A DNA stretch of 64,000 bases from Bacteroidales bacterium (GCA_017550025.1 JAFYLU010000073.1:41378-105377), one strand, 5' to 3'. Counted from the first letter of the stretch, positions 1-8,471 are shown. Made by a program: numbers and translations. Notes: a model not told the origin generated them from the sequence alone.

Positions 1-721
1 CATTCACGACCGCGTCACCAAGCTTCGCCTTCTTTGTTGTGATCATGATGACACCGTTGGCACCACGGGCACCGTAAAGCGCATTTGAAGCCGCGTCCTT
101 GAGGACTGTCATCGACTCGATGTCGGCAGGGTTGAGGTTGTTCATGTCAAAGTCGCTTCCGTAAGGAATACCGTCGATCACATAAAGAGGATCGGTACCT
201 GCAGACATTGAGCTGACACCACGGATGATGAGCTGCGGCTTGCTGCCGAGCGAACCTGAAGCCGTAGTCATCTGCACACCGGCAACCACACCCTCAAGCG
301 CACGTGTCGCATCGGTTGACTGTGTCTTTGCGATGTCATCAGACTTGACGACTGTTGCAGAACCTGTGAAAGACTCCTTCGTAGCAGTACCGAAAGCCAC
401 CACGATAGTCTCCTCGATAGCTTCGGTATCCGGATCAAGGTTTACATTATGGACAGCAGTGCCCATTACCGGAACTTCAACTGTAACATAGCCTACTGAA
501 GAGAAGATGAGGATGCCGTCAGCAGGAACGGAGATCGAATACATACCATCACCGTCAGTGCTGGTACCGACCATTGTGCCTTTCAGCTGAAGAGAAGCGA
601 AAGGTACTCCCTCACCAGTGGATGAATCCTTGACAACACCTGTCACGGTCAGGTTCTGGCCATAAGCCAGAGCCGAAACAAGCATCGCCGTCAGCATTAA
701 AAACAATCTGATCTTTTTCAT
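1..721 (-). CDS. SusC/RagA family TonB-dependent outer-membrane receptor, 5' part (truncated by window edge)
   Basis: Reading the minus strand from 721 gives a signal peptide (MKKIRLFLMLTAMLVSALAYG), then a carboxypeptidase-regulatory-like beta-sandwich (TVTGVVKDSSTGEGVPFA), then the TonB plug with the SusC hallmarks DPLYVIDGIPYG, NPADIESMTVLKDAAS and YGARGANGVIMITTKK. Only about 240 of the usual roughly 1000 residues are inside the window; the barrel lies beyond base 1. Such proteins import glycans or peptides through the outer membrane with a SusD partner, which is not visible here. Plug sequence differs from the two starch-locus SusC proteins (VAFGTATKESFTG rather than VIGYGxVxKxDxTG), so its substrate cannot be assumed to be starch. 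Confidence 0.93.
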   Translation of the reverse strand, partial: MKKIRLFLMLTAMLVSALAYGQNLTVTGVVKDSSTGEGVPFASLQLKGTMVGTSTDGDGMYSISVPADGILIFSSVGYVTVEVPVMGTAVHNVNLDPDTEAIEETIVVAFGTATKESFTGSATVVKSDDIAKTQSTDATRALEGVVAGVQMTTASGSLGSKPQLIIRGVSSMSAGTDPLYVIDGIPYGSDFDMNNLNPADIESMTVLKDAASNALYGARGANGVIMITTKKAKLGDAVVN

Positions 722-791
722 CTGGTTGTTCGAGTTTAGTTATTTAACATAAATATTTTAATGATTTTTCATTGCAAGGCATAGAAACATG

Positions 792-822
792 CAAAGATAG
801 CAATATATTCAGTCATTTCCAA
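792..822 (-). promoter_or_regulatory. Bacteroidota-type promoter for the SusC-like gene
   Basis: On the minus strand TTG (822-820) is followed after 20 bases by TATCTTTG (799-792), a full match to the TAnnTTTG -7 box. Transcription would start near 786, giving a 5' leader of about 65 bases before the ATG at 721. Confidence 0.6.
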
Positions 823-882
823 TCAGACACAAACAAGAACAACGCATAATTACAATATTTTCAACAAGATGGATATATTTTT

Positions 883-913
883 TTTGCCAAAAAACGGTTT
901 ATTCGTATATTGG
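883..913 (+). promoter_or_regulatory. Promoter of the YhhN-like gene
   Basis: TTTG at 883-886, a 19-base spacer and TATATTGG at 906-913 (one mismatch to TAnnTTTG) lie just before the ATG at 930, implying a very short leader of about 10 bases. Confidence 0.5.
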
Positions 914-929
914 CAGAAAACGGAAAGTC

Positions 930-1619
930 ATGGGAATCTTCAACATCGCTCAGAAAAAGACAAAGCCGGCAGCCTTGACGACAACCGGCATATTCTTCAT
1001 CCTCACGGTAATTTATTTTACGGTCACAGACATACCGCATCTGATCACGCTTCCCCTCGCATCCCTCTTCATAGCATCGCTTTGGCTGTGTCCGTGGCAG
1101 ATGTGCATTGCCTTGCTCTGTTCGGCGACAGGAGACTATATGGGCTCATGCAGCAACTTCCTCGGACAGATGGGTTTCTTTGCCCTCGCTCATATCTTCA
1201 TGGCAACATACTTCATCTGCAGATACTTCCGCAAGGTCGAGCACGACAGAAAGCTCACCGGCAAGGCAAAGGGTTATCTTGCCGTACTGATCATATGCAT
1301 AGGAGGCATACTTGCAGTCACATTCACCAGGATCGCCCCATGCGCTCCTGAAGGAATCATACGAATCGGCGTCTGCATATATGCCTGTCTGATAAGCATG
1401 ATGCTGATGTCGGCAATGCTTCAGCGCAGCAGCCTGTTCGCTCTCGGAGCTCTGCTCTTCGTATTCTCCGACTTCATCCTCGCATGGAACAAGTTCGTTG
1501 ACCCTGTCCCTTACAGCAGGTATATGATACTGGTGCCGTACTTCATCGGACAGTGGCTTCTGTTCATCCGGTCGACCCCATACAGAGTAGGCCCGGAAAT
1601 GAGGCTGATGAGATTCTGA
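930..1619 (+). CDS. YhhN/TMEM86 family membrane protein (putative lysoplasmalogenase)
   Basis: A 229-residue, highly hydrophobic protein with about seven to eight membrane segments. It has the two acidic family signatures: SATGDYMG (Asp69) and GALLFVFSDFILAWNKF (Asp181), followed by PYFIGQWLL near the C-terminus. Characterised family members (TMEM86B, Legionella lysoplasmalogenase) hydrolyse the vinyl-ether bond of lysoplasmalogens; whether this bacterial member does so is inferred from family only. It is a single-gene unit with its own promoter and a strong hairpin terminator shared with the convergent glucokinase gene. An overlapping frame at 869-1351 has no recognisable features and is treated as a shadow. 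Confidence 0.85.
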   Translation: MGIFNIAQKKTKPAALTTTGIFFILTVIYFTVTDIPHLITLPLASLFIASLWLCPWQMCIALLCSATGDYMGSCSNFLGQMGFFALAHIFMATYFICRYFRKVEHDRKLTGKAKGYLAVLIICIGGILAVTFTRIAPCAPEGIIRIGVCIYACLISMMLMSAMLQRSSLFALGALLFVFSDFILAWNKFVDPVPYSRYMILVPYFIGQWLLFIRSTPYRVGPEMRLMRF

Positions 1620-1622
1620 AAC

Positions 1623-1657
1623 AAAACGGGCCCCGACTTTTGCCGGAGCCCGTTTTT
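1623..1657. terminator. Bidirectional terminator between yhhN-like gene and glucokinase
   Basis: AAAACGGGC...GCCCGTTTTT forms a GC-rich stem with an inner CCCG/CGG pairing, A-rich on the left and T-rich on the right, so it can end transcription from both convergent genes. Confidence 0.8.
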
Positions 1658-1674
1658 AATTGATATGCAGCAGA

Positions 1675-2628
1675 TTAGAGTTCCCATGCAAGGGCAGAAG
1701 CGCCGAGGATGGCGGCATCAGACTCCTTGAGCTGAGAGAACACGATCTTCACCTTGTTCTTCCACAATGTAAGCACATTCTCATTCATTGCAGTCTCCAT
1801 CGGCTCGAGGAGGAATTCCTTCGAACGTGCAAGACCACCGAAGAGAACGATAGCCTCTGGTGCGCTGAATGCGATGAAGTCAGCGAATGAACGGCCGAGG
1901 ATCTTTCCTGTGAACTCGAAGATCTTGAGGGCAAGCTTGTCACCTTCCTTCGCAGCCTCATATACATCCTTTGAAGCGATCGAATCAAGGCTTCTGAGCA
2001 CTGAAGGCTCGTCTGAAAGCTCAAGCCACTCACGGGCAGTCCTTGCAACACCTGTAGCAGAGCAGTAAGTCTCAAGGCATCCTGTTCTTCCGCAACCGCA
2101 TGAACGTCCGTTATTGCGGACAGCGATAGTATGTCCGAGCTCGCCTGCAAATCCGTCATGACCGTAGACCACCTCTCCGTTGATGACGATACCCGAACCC
2201 ACACCTGTACCAAGGGTAATCATGATGAAGTTCTTCATACCTCTTGCAGCACCGTAAGTCATTTCACCCACAGCAGCAGCATTTGCATCGTTTGTAAGAG
2301 CTACAGGAAGACCGAGAGCCTCGTTGAGAAGCTTTGCAAACTCCACCTTCTGGCGACCCCAGAGAAGGTTAGGAGCGTTCTCGATGGTACCTGTATAATA
2401 GTTTCCGTTCGGAGCACCTACTCCGACACCTCTTACCTTTCCTTCTGTGCCTGACTCCTTGATAAGCTTCTTTACAGCCTCTGCGAGCTCGGCGATATAA
2501 GGCTCTACCTGATCATATGTGTCTGTACGGATTACAGTCTGTGCAAGAACGGTTCCTCTTGCATCTACAACTCCGATCTTGGAGGTCTGTCCTCCGACAT
2601 CAATACCTACTACGAAAGATGAATTCAT
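1675..2628 (-). CDS. ROK family glucokinase
   Basis: Cytoplasmic ATP-dependent sugar kinase of 317 residues, the normal ROK length. Visible motifs are the phosphate-binding DVGGQTSKIG (10-19), catalytic NDANAAAVGE with Asp114, the sugar-binding ELGH (163-166) and the ROK zinc site CGCGRTGCLE (Cys177, Cys179, Cys184). It is the second gene of a minus-strand pair behind a sugar/H+ symporter, separated by 43 bases. Together they would take up a hexose and phosphorylate it. Because the window also holds a complete starch-degradation set that yields glucose, glucose is the likeliest substrate; N-acetyl-hexosamine or another sugar cannot be excluded without assay. Confidence 0.92.
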   Translation of the reverse strand: MNSSFVVGIDVGGQTSKIGVVDARGTVLAQTVIRTDTYDQVEPYIAELAEAVKKLIKESGTEGKVRGVGVGAPNGNYYTGTIENAPNLLWGRQKVEFAKLLNEALGLPVALTNDANAAAVGEMTYGAARGMKNFIMITLGTGVGSGIVINGEVVYGHDGFAGELGHTIAVRNNGRSCGCGRTGCLETYCSATGVARTAREWLELSDEPSVLRSLDSIASKDVYEAAKEGDKLALKIFEFTGKILGRSFADFIAFSAPEAIVLFGGLARSKEFLLEPMETAMNENVLTLWKNKVKIVFSQLKESDAAILGASALAWEL

Positions 2629-2671
2629 GATGTTTTAATTATGTTAGTTGATGGTTATTATTTTCTGGAAA

Positions 2672-3970
2672 TTACGCCTTCTTCACCTTTGATCCGAGAA
2701 CTGCGAACCATAGGATGTATGCGAGGGCAGCTACGATCACCCAGTAGCTTGACATGTATGAAACAGAGTCAGCGATTGCGCTCTGAACGAGTGGAAGGAC
2801 TCCACCGCCTACCACCATCGCCATGAAAAGACCTGATGCAAGAGCTGTGTGCTTTCCGAGGCCCTCAACCGAGAGGTTGAAGATTGTTCCCCACATCACT
2901 GAAGTGCAGAGACCGCAGAGGATGAGAAGAAGTGCAGAAAGAGGAAGGCTCATAACTGCAAAACCTTCAGAGAAGCCCTTGAGAACCGGCATGTTGATAG
3001 ACACTTCAGATGTGAACATAGCGCAGATAACGAGTGCGATAGCAACTGCCGAAGTTACAGAAAGCTGTGTACGGCTTGAAACCTTTCCGCTGATGAAGCT
3101 TGATGTGAAACGGCCGCAAAGCATGAGAAGCCAGTACATTGCCGCAACTGAACCTGCGATAGAAGCAGCTGTAGAAGGATCAAGACCTGCACCCTTGTCA
3201 GAGTCTGCAAGGAAGAAGTTGAGTGTACTTGGGATACCGATCTCAACACCTACGTAAAGGAAGATCGCGATGACTCCGAATACAAGGTGACGATACTTGA
3301 GGACTGTCTTCACAGAAGCATTGTTCTTGTCCTGCTCAGGCTCAACGAAAGGAACGAAGATAAGGATAGCGAATACAGATGCGAACACACCCATTGCAAT
3401 GTAAAGCACTGTATTTACATCAGCGATCTGCGTCTCGGCTGTAACAGCACCGATGAGGGCACCGATAAGCATAGGTGTAAGGGTTCCTGTGAGGGAGTTG
3501 AATGTACCTCCGATCTGAACGAGCTGATTTCCTCTGTTTCCACCGCCACCGAGGAGGTTGAGCATAGGGTTAACGACTGTATTGAGGATACATACCGAGA
3601 AACCGCAGATGAATGCTCCGAGAAGATAAACGAAGAAGTTTGCAGGAAGGGTTCCGAGAGTAGAGCCTACTCCGATCTTTCCAGAAAGGAACTGGATGAA
3701 TACACCGCAGAATCCGACAGCCACACCGATGAGGGTTGTCTTCTTGTAACCGAGGTTGGTAATGAGCTTACCTGCTGGAAGACCCATGAAAAGGTATGCA
3801 AGGAAGTTCATCATGTTACCCATCATACCCCAGAAGTTCGAGCCCTCGATACCAGGAGCCTGTTTCCAGATGACTCCGATAGGAGCTGCGAGATTGGTAA
3901 CGAATGAGATCATTCCGAAAAGGAACATCATGGTAAGCACCGCTACCCAATTGATCTTGTTCTTGTTCAT
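2672..3970 (-). CDS. MFS sugar permease (fucose/glucose/galactose:H+ symporter-like)
   Basis: A 432-residue protein with twelve predicted membrane segments. The N-terminus (FLFGMISFVTNLAAPIG), the loop GLPAGKLITNLGYKKTT after segment two, and the acidic loop before FGVIAIFLYVGVEIGIPS are typical of the FHS branch of the major facilitator superfamily. It precedes the ROK glucokinase and shares its transcript, which supports monosaccharide uptake across the inner membrane. Exact substrate is not readable from sequence. The upstream region holds a consensus promoter and a hairpin in the leader (see 4085-4173). Confidence 0.88.
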   Translation of the reverse strand: MNKNKINWVAVLTMMFLFGMISFVTNLAAPIGVIWKQAPGIEGSNFWGMMGNMMNFLAYLFMGLPAGKLITNLGYKKTTLIGVAVGFCGVFIQFLSGKIGVGSTLGTLPANFFVYLLGAFICGFSVCILNTVVNPMLNLLGGGGNRGNQLVQIGGTFNSLTGTLTPMLIGALIGAVTAETQIADVNTVLYIAMGVFASVFAILIFVPFVEPEQDKNNASVKTVLKYRHLVFGVIAIFLYVGVEIGIPSTLNFFLADSDKGAGLDPSTAASIAGSVAAMYWLLMLCGRFTSSFISGKVSSRTQLSVTSAVAIALVICAMFTSEVSINMPVLKGFSEGFAVMSLPLSALLLILCGLCTSVMWGTIFNLSVEGLGKHTALASGLFMAMVVGGGVLPLVQSAIADSVSYMSSYWVIVAALAYILWFAVLGSKVKKA

Positions 3971-4084
3971 TTTGATTAGTTTTTATGTTAATAATTCAAT
4001 ATTCGTCAAAATCGCGCCCAAGATACGAAAAAAAACACAATTACAGACCAAAAGAATGATTTTTCAAACGATTCGGGCACACAT

Positions 4085-4173
4085 ACATAAAATTAGCAGG
4101 GTTCCCTCCCCAAGGAACCCTGCCGTATATAAAACGAACTTAACAAATAGACACGAAAATAATTTCTGATGTC
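4085..4173 (-). ncRNA. Candidate short leader RNA / attenuator or small RNA upstream of the permease-glucokinase operon
   Basis: A full-consensus promoter on the minus strand (4209-4179) should start transcription near 4173. About 50 bases later comes a perfect 10-bp inverted repeat, GCAGGGTTCC / GGAACCCTGC (4096-4105 and 4114-4123) with an 8-base loop, followed in transcript sense by TAATTTTAT. No start codon is seen between promoter and hairpin. The product would be a roughly 90-nt terminated RNA, or a leader whose terminator must be read through to reach the permease ATG at 3970. No known RNA family was recognised. Confidence 0.45.
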
Positions 4174-4178
4174 TGTCA

Positions 4179-4209
4179 CAAAGGTAATGATTTAAAATCA
4201 AAATCCAAA
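4179..4209 (-). promoter_or_regulatory. Consensus promoter upstream of permease-glucokinase operon
   Basis: On the minus strand TTTG (4209-4206), a 19-base spacer and TACCTTTG (4186-4179) match the Bacteroidota -33/-7 pattern exactly. Confidence 0.65.
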
Positions 4210-4349
4210 CATTTCCGCAAATTGAAAAGCATAATCGCGGAATCAGACCCTAATTTATCACCTCATTCCCATCAGAAGACATGAAATCAGAGGCAGTCGG
4301 CCTGAATGTTGATTAAGTCCGGACAAACGGATTTAACAAACATAATGTC

Positions 4350-5147
4350 ATGATCTTCATTTTACCACCGCTCCCATACGCAATGGACGCATTGGAGCCC
4401 ATAATGAGCGAGGAAACGCTCGAATACCACTACGGGAAACATCTGCAGACCTATGTGGACAATCTCAACCGCCTTCTGGAAGGCACTCCACACGCCGAGG
4501 TCTCGCTTGAGGAAATCATCCTGTCATCAACCGGACCGGTGTTCAACAACGCCGCCCAGGTCTGGAACCACACATTCTTCTTCAATTCCCTGACTCCTGA
4601 ACAGAAGCCAATGCCTGAAGTGCTTGAGGAAGCCTTGATAAAGGACTTCGGATCGGTCAAAGCATTCGAAGAACAGTTCAAGAAGGCAGCCGCTGGAATC
4701 TTCGGTTCCGGATGGGCATGGCTGGCACAGGACAGGAACGGCAAGCTTCACATCATTCAGGAATCGAACGCCGGCAACCCTATGAGGGCAGGATTCAAGC
4801 CACTCCTGACAATCGATGTCTGGGAACATGCCTATTACATCGACTACAGGAACAGACGCGCAGAATTCATCGACGGGTGCTGGAAGCTCTTCGACTGGGA
4901 CAAGGTAGCACACAGGATGGGAGAAAACACATTGACAGCCGTTCTCGGTGATCTTGCCGAGGACAGAAAAACAGAAACAAAAAAAGCCATGGACAAGTAT
5001 GTATGCATTACCTGCGGATGGGTATATGACCCTGAAGAAGGAGACCCGGAAGGCGGAATCGCTCCGGGAACAGCATTCGAGGACATTCCGGAAGACTGGA
5101 CATGTCCCGCATGCGGAGTAGGCAAGGAATTCTTCGAGAAAGTCTGA
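4350..5147 (+). CDS. Fe-type superoxide dismutase with C-terminal rubredoxin domain (fusion)
   Basis: Residues 1-191 are a complete iron/manganese superoxide dismutase, with metal ligands His27 (EYHYGKH), His74 (WNHTF), Asp156 and His160 (DVWEH); the AAQVWNH motif with Gln70 is of the iron type. A linker of about 22 charged residues ([14 protein letters not shown]) leads to a full rubredoxin (214-265) with both iron-binding pairs, CITC (Cys219, Cys222) and CPAC (Cys252, Cys255), and the usual [11 protein letters not shown] core. A Met at 4989-4991 would be the natural start of a free rubredoxin, but the frame is open throughout. Rubredoxin is an electron carrier normally paired with superoxide reductase or rubrerythrin; fusion to a dismutase suggests delivery or removal of electrons at the same site. 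It appears to be transcribed alone. No clear promoter was found in the 140 bases upstream. Confidence 0.93.
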   Translation: MIFILPPLPYAMDALEPIMSEETLEYHYGKHLQTYVDNLNRLLEGTPHAEVSLEEIILSSTGPVFNNAAQVWNHTFFFNSLTPEQKPMPEVLEEALIKDFGSVKAFEEQFKKAAAGIFGSGWAWLAQDRNGKLHIIQESNAGNPMRAGFKPLLTIDVWEHAYYIDYRNRRAEFIDGCWKLFDWDKVAHRMGENTLTAVLGDLAEDRKTETKKAMDKYVCITCGWVYDPEEGDPEGGIAPGTAFEDIPEDWTCPACGVGKEFFEKV

Positions 5148-5189
5148 AAATTCCATACGCAAAATAATAAAGAATCCTTCCGATTTATT

Positions 5190-5197
5190 TAATTTTG
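5190..5197 (+). promoter_or_regulatory. -7 box of the S26-like peptidase gene
   Basis: TAATTTTG matches TAnnTTTG and lies 22 bases before the ATG at 5220. No convincing -33 TTG is at the right distance. Confidence 0.4.
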
Positions 5198-5219
5198 CGG
5201 AGCTATTGACAGACAGGCT

Positions 5220-5681
5220 ATGCCCAGAAAGATAACCATAGACAAGGCCGTGATGATGGAAGAAATCAGAACATTGGTTTCCGACGGCAAGACTGTGAGC
5301 CTGACAGTAAGGGGAAACAGCATGAATCCGATGATCGTAGACCGCAGGGACAGCATGACACTGGGGCCATGGAAGGACTCCGACCTACGCAGAGGATGCG
5401 TCGCCCTCGTCCGCGACAAGAGAGGGGAATACCTGATACACAGGATAATACATCGAAACGGAAACCAACTTACCCTTCTTGGTGACGGCAACATAAGGAT
5501 AACGGAAAAAGCTGACATCGACGATGTCATAGCCATCATGCATTCGCTCGAAAGGAAGGGCAGGACCATCACCACCGACAGCATCCTGTGGAAGACATAT
5601 TCATGGGCATGGATGTTCCTCGAACCGGTCAGAAGATGGCCGTTAGGATTATGGAGGAGGCTGTTCCTCCGACAGGACTGA
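5220..5681 (+). CDS. S24/S26 (signal-peptidase-like) family protein, SipW/Sec11-like active-site pattern
   Basis: A 153-residue protein. RGNSMNPMI places a Ser34 nucleophile in the S26 box, LIHRIIHR (His74) and LLGDGN (Asp89) match the Ser-His-Asp arrangement of SipW/Sec11-type peptidases rather than the Ser-Lys of LepB. There is no N-terminal membrane anchor; a hydrophobic/Trp-rich stretch near the C-terminus (residues 123-149) could associate with membrane. Related genes are annotated as S24/S26 peptidases in many Bacteroidales, but their substrate is not established. It sits alone between the dismutase and a convergent acyl-CoA ligase. Confidence 0.72.
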   Translation: MPRKITIDKAVMMEEIRTLVSDGKTVSLTVRGNSMNPMIVDRRDSMTLGPWKDSDLRRGCVALVRDKRGEYLIHRIIHRNGNQLTLLGDGNIRITEKADIDDVIAIMHSLERKGRTITTDSILWKTYSWAWMFLEPVRRWPLGLWRRLFLRQD

Positions 5682-5687
5682 AAAAGA

Positions 5688-5723
5688 AAAGCGTGCTCAC
5701 GGGAAAACCCGCAGGCACGCTTT
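5688..5723. terminator. Bidirectional terminator
   Basis: AAAGCGTGC (5688-5696) pairs with GCACGCTTT (5715-5723), with an internal GGG/CCC pair in the loop and A/T-rich flanks. It separates the peptidase gene from the convergent acyl-CoA ligase. Confidence 0.8.
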
Positions 5724-5742
5724 CTTTCCATATGTCCCCGCA

Positions 5743-7656
5743 CTATGACAATGATGCGAGATTGATTTCGTTTACGATATTCTTTCCTTCAGGAGTGTAT
5801 GCAAATTCCATATTTGCCTTATATGCCTCCTCTACCCTTCCGCGCACTACCTTCATCGAGCTGTTGAGGAAGTGGTTCTGTTCTGTCCAAGGTTCAGGAA
5901 GGACACAGACAGCGGCAGGAAGCCATCTTTCAGGGAATGCGCCGAAGAGACGACCTCCCTTGCGGTACATATTGACCTCACTCTGAAGAAGCTCGAGCAT
6001 CTTCACCTTTGCCTCATGTGTGGCAGGGTCAAGTCCGAGTTCCTTTGCATATGCCTTGAGGGCCTCCTTGTTAGGAGTGATGAGGGCGATTGTATAAGGA
6101 TCCTGGCTGTTGTGGAGAAGGGCTCCGTCAATATACTTCGAGCTTTCCACGAGATTCTCCTCGATTCCCTCCGGCGAATACTTCTCACCGTCAGCAGCGA
6201 TAAGGAGCGACTTGAAGCGTCCTACGACATAAAGCATCTCCTCATCACGCATATAACCCATGTCACCTGTATGGAGCCATCCGTCTACGATCGTATCAGC
6301 AGTAGACTTCGGGTTCTTCCAGTAGCCTGCCATCACATTCTCGCCCTTGATGCAGATCTCACCCTTCTGTCCGAAAGGCTGCTCCACTCCGTCAGCGTCA
6401 AGAATCTTGATTTCCATTGGCTGGACAATCTTTCCTGACGAACCGAATATATGCTTTGCAGGTGAGTTTGCAGAGATGATAGGAGTCGCCTCTGAAAGTC
6501 CGTATCCCTGATACATAGGGATTCCGATAGCATAATAATATCTCTGGAGGTCGATATCAAGCAAAGCGCCGCCACCGACGAAGAACTTCATATGTCCGCC
6601 GAGACCTTCACGAACCTTCTTGAAGATGATCTTGTCGAAAAGAAGCATAAGAGGCTTACGGAAGATATCCGCAAACTGGGTACCCTTGTTGTAGCCCTCC
6701 TTGTTGTAAGCGATGGCGTTGTTCAGAGCGAAGTTGTAAAGCTTCTCCACTGTAGGGCCGCTCTTCTTGATTGTTGATTCGATATTCTTCTTGAAGCTCT
6801 TCGCGAGAGTCGGAACCGAAAGCATCACGTTCGGCTTGAACTCCTTGATGCTGACAGGGATGTTCCTGAGCGCTTCCTTGCCTGACTTTCCTGAAGGAAC
6901 CGTACCGATGGAAGCACCATACGACATCATGGTATAGAAGCCTGCCACATGGGCGAAGCAGTGGTCAAGAGGAAGGATGATCAGCATACGGTCGCCTGGC
7001 TCAACTCCGATCACAGAATGAGCCTGCTCTACATTCGCAGTGTAGTTCCTGTGTGTGAGAAGAATACCCTTCGGATCGGCTGTGGTGCCTGATGTATAGC
7101 TGATGTTCGCATAGTCATCCGGCTCGACAGACCTGTATCTCTGGATAAAGAGATCCTCATTCTTTGCCAGGAACTCGTCTCCCATAGCGATTACCTCGCT
7201 GATATAAAGCTCATTGTCCTGCTTGTCAGCCACCTCGTCAAATATGATGACCTTCTCTACCATAGGGCATTCCGGAAGGATCTTCCTGACCTTCGGAAGC
7301 TGGAACTTCGAAGTGATCACATATTTTGAGTCAGAATGTTTCACACGGAAAACAAGGTCGTTTGTCTCCTCAAGCTTGATGGAAAGAGGTACGTTAACAG
7401 CACCGGCATACAAAACACCAAGCTCTCCGATTACCCACATGTCGCGGCCTTCGCTGAGGTATGAAATCTTCTCGCCCTTCTGCACTCCGAGGGCCATGAG
7501 GCCGGCAGCAATACGCTTGGCCTTCTTCAAAGTCTCATCATAAGTCGTAGGTTCCCATACATTTGTATCGAGGTTCTTCTCCCAAAGGAAAGGATTCTGC
7601 GAATACTTGGCAACATACTTCTCGACAAAGTCGATGATTGTCAATCTTTCTGCCAT
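5743..7656 (-). CDS. Long-chain fatty-acid--CoA ligase (AMP-forming)
   Basis: A 637-residue ANL-superfamily enzyme. It has the AMP/ATP-binding loop YTSGTTADPKGILLTH (187-202), the GYGLSEATP adenine-binding motif, and DGWLHTGDMGYM followed by GRFKSLLIAADGEKYSPEGIE, which includes the hinge to the C-terminal domain. These fit long-chain acyl-CoA synthetases of the FadD/ACSBG type, which activate fatty acids at the inner face of the membrane for phospholipid synthesis or degradation. Gene order places it after the deoxynucleoside kinase (69-base gap with a hairpin), so co-transcription is uncertain. Substrate chain length is inferred only from family. Confidence 0.9.
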   Translation of the reverse strand: MAERLTIIDFVEKYVAKYSQNPFLWEKNLDTNVWEPTTYDETLKKAKRIAAGLMALGVQKGEKISYLSEGRDMWVIGELGVLYAGAVNVPLSIKLEETNDLVFRVKHSDSKYVITSKFQLPKVRKILPECPMVEKVIIFDEVADKQDNELYISEVIAMGDEFLAKNEDLFIQRYRSVEPDDYANISYTSGTTADPKGILLTHRNYTANVEQAHSVIGVEPGDRMLIILPLDHCFAHVAGFYTMMSYGASIGTVPSGKSGKEALRNIPVSIKEFKPNVMLSVPTLAKSFKKNIESTIKKSGPTVEKLYNFALNNAIAYNKEGYNKGTQFADIFRKPLMLLFDKIIFKKVREGLGGHMKFFVGGGALLDIDLQRYYYAIGIPMYQGYGLSEATPIISANSPAKHIFGSSGKIVQPMEIKILDADGVEQPFGQKGEICIKGENVMAGYWKNPKSTADTIVDGWLHTGDMGYMRDEEMLYVVGRFKSLLIAADGEKYSPEGIEENLVESSKYIDGALLHNSQDPYTIALITPNKEALKAYAKELGLDPATHEAKVKMLELLQSEVNMYRKGGRLFGAFPERWLPAAVCVLPEPWTEQNHFLNSSMKVVRGRVEEAYKANMEFAYTPEGKNIVNEINLASLS

Positions 7657-7683
7657 AAAGTATCATTTTATTAAACGGCACAA

Positions 7684-7712
7684 GTGGCTTTCCTCCCTAC
7701 GGAAGAAGCCAC
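7684..7712. terminator. Hairpin between deoxynucleoside kinase and acyl-CoA ligase
   Basis: GTGGCTT (7684-7690) pairs with AAGCCAC (7706-7712) and the inner bases extend the stem partly. There is no strong T-run, so this may be a weak terminator or an intercistronic structure. Confidence 0.35.
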
Positions 7713-7725
7713 CTGCACACAATTA

Positions 7726-8346
7726 TCATTCATTTGGAAACAGACCGAAAAGCTCTGCATCGATCTTGTCGATAACCTCCTGGAAATCCTCCGGACGGTT
7801 CTCGAACTTGATGCGGTCCACATCAAGAATAAGCAGATTATGCTTATAATCCTTGATCCAGTTCTCATAACGCTCGTTCAGACCTGTGATATAGTCAATA
7901 CGGATGCTCTTTTCGTACTCCCTTCCTCTCTTCTGAATCTGTCCGATGAGGTTAGGAATCGAGCTGCGCAGATAGATCAGCAGGTCAGGCGGGTTGACCA
8001 ATGACATCATGAGGTCGAAGAGATCTGAATAATTCTCGAAATCCCTTGTGCTCATAAGACCCATTCCATGAAGGTTGGGAGCAAATATCCTCGCATCCTC
8101 ATAAATGGTCCTGTCCTGGATGATCACGGTGTCCTCCTTCGATATGTCCACCACATCCTTGAATCTCTTGTTGAGAAAATATACCTGAAGATTGAAAGAC
8201 CACCTTTCCATATCATCATAGAAATCAGCGAGATATGGGTTGTAGTCTACGGACTCGAATTTCGGAGTCCAGCCATAATGGGCAGCAAGCATCTTCGTGA
8301 GAGTAGTCTTGCCGCTTCCGATATTACCTGCAATAGCTATATGCAT
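7726..8346 (-). CDS. Deoxynucleoside kinase (dAK/dGK family)
   Basis: A 206-residue P-loop kinase with GNIGSGKTT (7-15), the DRTIYED motif (the family ERS/DRx lid-proximal motif that binds the sugar) and an Arg-rich lid region (QKRGREYEKS). Length and motifs match bacterial deoxyadenosine/deoxyguanosine kinases of the thymidine-kinase-2-like family, which salvage deoxynucleosides in the cytoplasm. Specificity between purine and pyrimidine substrates cannot be settled by eye. A possible -7 box (TATGTTTG, 8458-8451) lies about 105 bases upstream, divergent from the MBL hydrolase promoter. Confidence 0.88.
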   Translation of the reverse strand: MHIAIAGNIGSGKTTLTKMLAAHYGWTPKFESVDYNPYLADFYDDMERWSFNLQVYFLNKRFKDVVDISKEDTVIIQDRTIYEDARIFAPNLHGMGLMSTRDFENYSDLFDLMMSLVNPPDLLIYLRSSIPNLIGQIQKRGREYEKSIRIDYITGLNERYENWIKDYKHNLLILDVDRIKFENRPEDFQEVIDKIDAELFGLFPNE

Positions 8347-8471
8347 ATTCTGTCTTTTTAATTCATTTCAAGGCAATTACGCCACAAAGGAAGAAACCGT
8401 CTTGGCAGTTTTTTTCAAACAGTCAAAGCAGTTTCCAGCCTATCATTCAGCAAACATACTAAATTTTAATG

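Noticed and set aside
3287-3907. Plus-strand open frame (206 codons) opposite the sugar permease
   Set aside because: Antisense shadow of the permease; Cys/Glu-rich composition with no motif and no ribosome-binding context.
4975-4991. Possible assembly frameshift creating the SOD-rubredoxin fusion
   Set aside because: The linker is of plausible composition, the frame is continuous and no stop is seen; the A-rich run is short. It remains checkable with reads, so it is noted as a caveat rather than accepted.
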